From the NCBI GenBank assembly GCA_964520885.1, contig CAZFQD010000104.1, forward strand, positions 1-7,991: 7,991 bases of DNA, given 5' to 3'. A program made the translations under genes and the position numbers. Below, one piece after another: positions 1-5,059 of the stretch; positions within the stretch are counted from its first letter, which is position 1; each line of letters starts with the position of its first letter. This DNA is from CAZFQD01 sp964520885 (lineage in GTDB: Bacteria; Bacillota; Clostridia; Oscillospirales; SIG519). The notes under the pieces are model-generated. The model worked only from the letters and a program-made list of their open reading frames with translations, made no database searches and was not told the origin of the DNA.

Positions 1-8
1 GAAAATTA

Positions 9-50
9 GGTGCTGTCAGCTGTTTTTAAAGTAAAATTTTTGACAGTACC
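9..50 (+). promoter_or_regulatory. Leader stem-loop upstream of the solute-binding protein gene
   Basis: GGTGCTGTCA (9-18) can pair over all ten positions with TGACAGTACC (41-50), with one G-U wobble, around a 22-nt A/T-rich loop. It lies 23 nt before the start codon of the binding-protein gene. No T-run follows the second arm, so it does not look like a simple intrinsic terminator. It could be an operator palindrome, a processed or stabilising mRNA hairpin, or the end of an upstream intergenic element. The pairing is seen directly; the role is not known. The window starts only 8 nt upstream, so context is missing. Confidence 0.4.
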
Positions 51-73
51 ATATTAAACTACGGGGTGAAAAA

Positions 74-2968
74 ATGAAATTAAAAGCTATTAGGTTCATT
101 GTTTCTATATTAATTATTGCTATTTTAACACCTTTATTTTATGTGCAACCACAATGTTTAGCAATAGATAAATCAAATAGTGATAATTCACCAGTAACCC
201 TTGACATTTCAAAAAGTTACAATAGCTATATTGCAGAAAACGCAGATGCTATTTCGCCAGACCAACAAATATCCATTCCAGCAAGTGATTATGCATCTTC
301 AAGTTATACACCTAATATTAAGGAAAATTATGAAGGAATGCAAGGGAAAAGTATTATTACCAATGAAGATGGATATGTTGAGTGGACAGTCAATATTCGC
401 AGTGCAGGATTTTACAATATAGGGGTGGATTATTATCCAATTGTCGGGAAGTCCTCTTCAGCAGTCAGAATGATTTGGATTGATGGCAAATTGCCATTTG
501 AAGAAGCACGAAATATCACATTTAGTCGAGTATGGTCGGATGTAATTAAAAATGGTAAATCAATTGTGCAGGATGCTAATGGCAATGATATTAGACCTGA
601 AGTAATAGAAAAACCAATTTGGTTATCAACCTCCTTGCACGATTCAATTGGATATATAAATGATTCATTAAAGTTTTATTTTAGTGAAGGTATACATTCT
701 ATTCGTTTTATTGCAATAAAAGAGCCAATGCTAATGCACTTAATTAGGTTGTTTCAAGATGAACCACCTCTTTCCTATAATGAAGTAAAAAAAGAATATG
801 ATAAAAAGGATTATCAAACAGTTGATTGCCCGCCGATTAAATTTCAAGCAGAAGATACTAATACTAAATCAGATCCTATGATTGTGCCTGTTTTTGACCG
901 TTCAACTTCTGCAACCGAACCAAGCGATCCAGCAAAATTGCGTTTGAATGCAATAGGTGCTGATAAGATGATGTATAACGGGCAATGGGCAACATGGAGC
1001 TTTTCCGTTCCAAAGACGGGGCTATATAAAATCGGTATAAAATCAATCCAAAACTGGATTAATGGTGCTATTTCATCAAGGAAGATTTTTATAAATGGAA
1101 AGGTTCCGTTTAAAGAGCTAAATGCAGTAGGGTTCCCTTATAGCTCATCGTGGAATATGGTTACATTAGGTGGGGATAATGAACCTTATGAGTTCTATTT
1201 TGAAGCAGGCAAAATACATGAAATAAAGTTTGAAGTTACACTCGGCAATATGTCTGATATATTACAAGAAGTTAATGATATAACAAATAAATTAAATGCA
1301 ATTTATAGAAAAATACTTATAGTTACAGGTCCAACACCAGATGTAAATCGTGATTATCAGTTTGATGTAATTATGCCAGATGTTATTTCAGATTTGCAGA
1401 CGCAGAGCCAAAGACTTCAACAAGCATTTAATGAAATTGTTAAAAGAACTGGTATGAATGGAGAAAATGTTCAAATACTGCGTAAACTCTATATGCAAAT
1501 GGATGGGATGTATGAGAAACCACAAACAATTGCGGAACGCTTTTCTGCATTTCAAGGTAATACAAGTGCACTTGGTTCTTGGATTATGACAACAAAACAA
1601 CAACCACTTACCATAGATTACTTTATAATTGCCCCAAAAAATGCTAAAATGCCTAATCCAACAGCGAATTTTTTAGATGATTTTGTATATCAAATAAGAA
1701 GCTTTATTTCAACATTTTTTGAAGATTATAATTCAATATCCTATGGTGAAAAAGAAAATTCCATTACAGTTTGGGTAGGTAATGGTGTTACTGGAGGACG
1801 TGACCAAGCACAGGTATTAAAAATAATGTCGGATAATTATTTCACGAATAAAAGCGGTATAAATGTTAACTTGCAGCTTGTTGCAATGGGTTCTTTGTTG
1901 CCAGCCACACTTTCAGGTCAAGGTCCTGATGTTGCCTTAACACTTGCTTCGAGCGAAGCAATGAACTACGCATTTAGAAATGCAGCTGTTGATTTAGCAA
2001 AGTTTTCAGATTACAGCGAAATTGCAAAGCGATTTAGCGATAGTGCATTAGTCCCGTTGACCTTTGAAAAAGGTGTTTACGGTTTGCCAGAATCACAAAC
2101 CTTTCTTATGCTATTCTACCGCAAGGATATTATGGCACAACTAAAATTATCTGTACCACAAACATGGGATGATGTAATCAATATTTTGCCTGTTTTGCAG
2201 AAAAAACAATTAAACTTTGGTCTTCCATCTGCAATTGGAGCAATAGGTGCGAGTATGACAGCTTTTTCAATGCTACTGTTTCAAAATAATGGGCATTTAT
2301 ATACAGAAGATGGGGGGAAATCAGTTCTTGATTCGGATGCCTCAATTAATACTTTTTCTTTTTTAACAAGTCTTTACAACGATTATCAATTGCCAAAGGT
2401 TTTAGATTTTGTTAATAGGTTTAGAGTTGGTTCTGTCCCAATTGGTATTGCAGATTATAGCACTTACAACCAACTATCTGTTTTTGCTCCAGAATTAAAT
2501 GGGATATGGGATTTTACATCAATACCTGGGATAAAAAAGGCGGATGGAACAATTGATCGTTCAGACCCATGTGCAGTTAGTACATGTATTATATTAAGTA
2601 AAAGCAAAAACCAAAAAAGTGCTTGGGAATACCTCAAATGGTGGACAAGTGCAGATATTCAGGTGAAGTTTGGACGAGAACTTGAAAGTATAATGGGGAC
2701 AGCGGCACGATACCCAACGGCAAATTTAGAAGCACTTTATCAAATACCATGGTCTAAAACAAATTTTGATAAACTGATGGAACAATGGAAATCAGTTAAG
2801 GGTATTCCAGAGGTTCCTGGTGGCTATTATACACCACGATATATTGATTTTGCATTTAGGGATGTTGTCAATAATTCTTCTGATACTGGGCAAGCCATAA
2901 CTAATGCAGCAAAGGCAATTAATAATGAAATACAAATAAAACGTAAAGAATTTGGATTATCTAATTAA
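74..2968 (+). CDS. Extracellular solute-binding protein (family 1) with two N-terminal beta-sandwich-like domains, sugar ABC transporter
   Basis: This is the probable substrate-capture subunit of a CUT1-type oligosaccharide importer, 964 aa against about 400-450 for ordinary members. Residues 1-30 form a signal peptide or N-terminal anchor (K2, K4, R7, hydrophobic 8-23, possible cleavage after A30); there is no lipobox. Residues about 40-228 and 254-393 are two related domains. Both carry G(F/L)Y(N/K)IG (G112, G316) and, exactly 24 residues on, I(D/N)GK(L/V)PF(E/K)E (I136, I340), then a strand with FYF and an H-x-I-(R/K)-F pattern. They resemble CBM6/35-like galactose-binding folds. Residues about 394-555 look largely helical. 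The SBP_bac_1 domain runs from about 562 (SITVWVG) to the end and includes GQGPDVAL and YGLPESQTFLMLFYRKDI. GGGGTGA at 63-69 precedes ATG 74 as the ribosome binding site. Two permease genes follow directly. From memory, this architecture also occurs in Paenibacillus. The substrate is not determinable; an oligosaccharide is inferred from the permeases and the neighbouring dockerin protein. Confidence 0.9.
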   Translation: MKLKAIRFIVSILIIAILTPLFYVQPQCLAIDKSNSDNSPVTLDISKSYNSYIAENADAISPDQQISIPASDYASSSYTPNIKENYEGMQGKSIITNEDGYVEWTVNIRSAGFYNIGVDYYPIVGKSSSAVRMIWIDGKLPFEEARNITFSRVWSDVIKNGKSIVQDANGNDIRPEVIEKPIWLSTSLHDSIGYINDSLKFYFSEGIHSIRFIAIKEPMLMHLIRLFQDEPPLSYNEVKKEYDKKDYQTVDCPPIKFQAEDTNTKSDPMIVPVFDRSTSATEPSDPAKLRLNAIGADKMMYNGQWATWSFSVPKTGLYKIGIKSIQNWINGAISSRKIFINGKVPFKELNAVGFPYSSSWNMVTLGGDNEPYEFYFEAGKIHEIKFEVTLGNMSDILQEVNDITNKLNAIYRKILIVTGPTPDVNRDYQFDVIMPDVISDLQTQSQRLQQAFNEIVKRTGMNGENVQILRKLYMQMDGMYEKPQTIAERFSAFQGNTSALGSWIMTTKQQPLTIDYFIIAPKNAKMPNPTANFLDDFVYQIRSFISTFFEDYNSISYGEKENSITVWVGNGVTGGRDQAQVLKIMSDNYFTNKSGINVNLQLVAMGSLLPATLSGQGPDVALTLASSEAMNYAFRNAAVDLAKFSDYSEIAKRFSDSALVPLTFEKGVYGLPESQTFLMLFYRKDIMAQLKLSVPQTWDDVINILPVLQKKQLNFGLPSAIGAIGASMTAFSMLLFQNNGHLYTEDGGKSVLDSDASINTFSFLTSLYNDYQLPKVLDFVNRFRVGSVPIGIADYSTYNQLSVFAPELNGIWDFTSIPGIKKADGTIDRSDPCAVSTCIILSKSKNQKSAWEYLKWWTSADIQVKFGRELESIMGTAARYPTANLEALYQIPWSKTNFDKLMEQWKSVKGIPEVPGGYYTPRYIDFAFRDVVNNSSDTGQAITNAAKAINNEIQIKRKEFGLSN

Positions 2969-3007
2969 GAAATATGCATTAGGATATTTGTCAATGTGTG
3001 GCAGAAT

Positions 3008-3011
3008 GGAG
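3008..3011 (+). promoter_or_regulatory. Ribosome binding site deciding the start of the first permease
   Basis: GGAG at 3008-3011 lies 8 nt before ATG 3020. The longer reading from GTG 2996 has no comparable purine-rich site in front of it and would add only eight residues that are not part of the usual permease N-terminus. ATG 3020 is therefore preferred. Confidence 0.65.
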
Positions 3012-3019
3012 TTACCTAT

Positions 3020-3970
3020 ATGAACAATTCTATAAATAATATGGATATTATGAAAAAAAAGGGGAAAGCATTTAAAAAGGCAAGTGCAATAATGAATGAA
3101 ATTATTAAATTCAGAATATCTTATGTATTTATTGCACCTTTTATGGCTATTTTCATAACATTTACAGTGGTACCAGTTATTATTGCAATTTTTTATAGCT
3201 TTACTCAATTTAATATGTTAGAGACAGCTAAATGGGTATGGTTTTCAAACTATAGCAATCTTTTTCTAAAAGATAGTATATTTTTAATCGCTATTAAAAA
3301 CACATTGCTTTTTGCATTAATTACTGGACCTATTAGCTATATGATGTGTTTAATGCTTGCTTGGTTTGTAAATGACTTGGCACCGAGAACAAGAGCCTTT
3401 TTAACACTGCTTTTTTATGCTCCAACATTAGCTAATATTTTTATGGTTTGGCAACTTATTTTTAGTGGAGACTCTAATGGCTTTCTAAATGCTTATTTAA
3501 TGAAATTAGGAATTATTCTTGAGCCATTACAATGGTTGACAGATAAAAAATATATGATGCCAATACTTATCTTTATTATTTTGTGGTCTAGCATAGGAGC
3601 GAGTTTCTTGGCGTTTATTGCAGGCTTTCAAAATGTTGATAGAACCCTCTATGAAGCAGGTGCCGTTGATGGTATAAAAAATAGGTGGCAGGAATTGTGG
3701 TTTATCACTTTGCCAATGATGCGACCACAGCTTATGTTTGGTGCAGTTATAAGTATTACAGCGTCATTTGGCATAGGAGATACTATTTCTTTATTATGTG
3801 GCTTTCCAAGTACTGATTATGCTGCACACACCATTATGAACCATTTAACTGATTATGGCACTATTAGATTTGAAATGGGTTATGCTTGTGCTATTGCTAC
3901 AATATTATTTATTATTATGGTTGGGTCAAATAAGTTAGTTCAAAAATTATTATTAAAAGTTGGTGTATAA
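3020..3970 (+). CDS. Sugar ABC transporter permease, MalF/UgpA/LplB type (CUT1)
   Basis: This is an integral membrane subunit that, with the next gene product, forms the translocation channel for the sugar delivered by the upstream binding protein. It has 316 aa from ATG 3020. Hydrophobic segments sit at about 34-60, 88-117, 127-149, 180-203, 238-260 and 287-304, the six expected for this family. The cytoplasmic EAA loop that contacts the ATPase is clear: Y211-E212-A213-G214, D217-G218, then I229-T-L-P232, close to the EAA---G---------I-LP consensus. The N-terminal ~30 residues are basic and cytoplasmic. The gene starts 51 nt after the binding-protein gene with no terminator between them (only a weak AT hairpin at 2970-2989) and ends 2 nt before the second permease, so one transcript is likely. 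Family assignment is firm; the substrate is inferred only from context. Confidence 0.92.
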   Translation: MNNSINNMDIMKKKGKAFKKASAIMNEIIKFRISYVFIAPFMAIFITFTVVPVIIAIFYSFTQFNMLETAKWVWFSNYSNLFLKDSIFLIAIKNTLLFALITGPISYMMCLMLAWFVNDLAPRTRAFLTLLFYAPTLANIFMVWQLIFSGDSNGFLNAYLMKLGIILEPLQWLTDKKYMMPILIFIILWSSIGASFLAFIAGFQNVDRTLYEAGAVDGIKNRWQELWFITLPMMRPQLMFGAVISITASFGIGDTISLLCGFPSTDYAAHTIMNHLTDYGTIRFEMGYACAIATILFIIMVGSNKLVQKLLLKVGV

Positions 3971-3972
3971 AA

Positions 3973-4872
3973 GTGGCTGAAAGTATTGCCCCGAAAAAGA
4001 GGTTTAATTATAGTAATCATAAAAATAAAACAAAACGGTTAAATCGCTCCTTAGGAGGTAATATTGTTGTATTTTCATTTATTACAATATTTGGAGTGTT
4101 TATGTCGCTTCCTTTAGTATATACAATTGGAAACGCATTTAAGCCACTTGATGAATTGTGGTTATTCCCTCCCCCAATATTACCGCGCAATCCAACCTTA
4201 AAAAACTTTTTAGATTTATTCTATTTACTTCAAAATTCATGGGTTCCAATTTCACGATATTTTTTCAACACACTTTTTATAACAGTTTTGGGAACATTAG
4301 GACAGGTAATTTTTGCATCAATGTGTGCTTATCCTCTTGCTAAGCATAAATTCCCAGGTGCAAAGTTTATATTTAAAATTATTATTCTTTCACTAATGTT
4401 TAGTACAGCTGTAACTTCAATACCTAATTACCTAACAATGGTTAATCTTGGATGGGTAAATACATATCAGGCAATTATAATTCCAGCAATGGGGACATCT
4501 TTAGGACTTTATTTAATGAAGCAGTTTATGGAACAGTTGAATGATTCATTGTTAGAAGCCGCTAAAATAGATGGAGCAGGCGAATTCACTATATTCTGGA
4601 AAATTGTAATGCCCAATGTCAAAGCGGCTTGGCTTACAATGATTGTTTTTTCTATACAAGGATTATGGAATATGGGTTCAAGTGTATTTATTTACAGCGA
4701 ACAGCTAAAGACCTTGCCTTATGCAATAAATCAAATTATCTCAGGAGGAATTGCCAGAGCGGGAGTTGGCTCAGCAGTAGCTGTAATTATGATGATTGTT
4801 CCAATTAGCGTATTTATTTTCACCCAAAGTAATATTATTGAAACTATGGCAAGCTCAGGAATCAAGGAATAG
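3973..4872 (+). CDS. Sugar ABC transporter permease, MalG/YtcP type (CUT1)
   Basis: This is the second channel-forming subunit, 299 aa and normal for the family. Hydrophobic segments occur at about 30-54, 95-120, 132-155, 165-185, 218-241 and 266-285. The EAA motif is textbook: E195-A196-A197, D200-G201-A202-G203, I211-V-M-P214. The N-terminal NAFKPLDELWLFPP stretch (54-67) and the C-terminal IIETMASSGIKE (288-299) are typical of the YtcP-like branch used for complex oligosaccharides. The start is GTG 3973, only 2 nt after the stop of the first permease. The best site in front is a weak GGTG at 3962-3965, so translation probably depends on coupling. No ATPase gene follows; the next gene, after 187 nt, encodes a secreted protein. 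Import would then need an unlinked MsiK/MsmK-like ATPase, a common arrangement for this class in Gram-positives. Confidence 0.92.
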   Translation: MAESIAPKKRFNYSNHKNKTKRLNRSLGGNIVVFSFITIFGVFMSLPLVYTIGNAFKPLDELWLFPPPILPRNPTLKNFLDLFYLLQNSWVPISRYFFNTLFITVLGTLGQVIFASMCAYPLAKHKFPGAKFIFKIIILSLMFSTAVTSIPNYLTMVNLGWVNTYQAIIIPAMGTSLGLYLMKQFMEQLNDSLLEAAKIDGAGEFTIFWKIVMPNVKAAWLTMIVFSIQGLWNMGSSVFIYSEQLKTLPYAINQIISGGIARAGVGSAVAVIMMIVPISVFIFTQSNIIETMASSGIKE

Positions 4873-4889
4873 AGATTATAAAATTATGT

Positions 4890-4950
4890 TTGTATATATT
4901 AAATAATTGTTAAAGAAAAAATGTAGCACTTAATATCTTAATATATACAA
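4890..4950 (+). repeat. Long inverted repeat between the transporter cassette and the dockerin protein gene
   Basis: TTGTATATATTAA (4890-4902) and TTAATATATACAA (4938-4950) are perfect 13-nt reverse complements separated by 35 nt. Allowing one bulge, ATGT (4886-4889) can also pair with ACAT (4950-4953), lengthening the stem to about 16 bp. The arms are nearly all A/T and no T-run follows, so it is a poor intrinsic terminator. It could be a 3' stabilising or RNase-processing hairpin for the transporter mRNA, or a spaced operator, since a candidate promoter lies within its loop and inner flank. Confidence 0.55.
4907..4936 (+). promoter_or_regulatory. Candidate sigma-A promoter for the dockerin protein gene
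   Basis: TTGTTA (4907-4912) as -35 and TAATAT (4931-4936) as -10 are separated by 18 nt. Both are near consensus, but the region is so A/T-rich that such matches arise by chance. The position fits: it is 124 nt upstream of ATG 5060, in the only long gap between the transporter cassette and this gene, and between the arms of the 13-bp inverted repeat. Confidence is low without a mapped transcript start. Confidence 0.3.
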
Positions 4951-4974
4951 CATTTATATAAAAAACAATTAATA

Positions 4975-4985
4975 ATGAAAGGAGT
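4975..4985 (+). repeat. Isolated Shine-Dalgarno-like leader motif, copy 1
   Basis: The 11-mer ATGAAAGGAGT occurs here, 74 nt upstream of the dockerin protein start codon. It occurs again at 7766-7776, upstream of the next secreted-protein gene. The AAAGGAG core is a strong anti-16S match, yet no start codon stands at normal distance here, and the gene has its own AGGAGG at 5047-5052. It may be a standby ribosome site, a 5'-mRNA protecting element, or part of a shared leader. Its presence in both leaders is observed; the function is inferred. Confidence 0.35.
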
Positions 4986-5059
4986 GTATTTACTAATACT
5001 ATTTTTAATGTTTTTAATGTTCTTAATACAAACAACAAAATTAATTAGGAGGAAAAAAA

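Noticed and set aside
40..45. TTGACA as a consensus -35 box upstream of the binding-protein gene
   Set aside because: At 16-18 nt downstream lies the GGGGTGA ribosome binding site rather than any -10-like hexamer; the match also forms part of the stem-loop arm.
146..160. Lipoprotein signal ending at Cys28 of the binding protein
   Set aside because: The residues before the Cys are V-Q-P-Q, which do not fit the L-(A/S)-(G/A)-C consensus.
2996..3019. GTG start for the first permease, eight residues longer
   Set aside because: No ribosome binding site precedes it, while GGAG stands 8 nt before ATG 3020.
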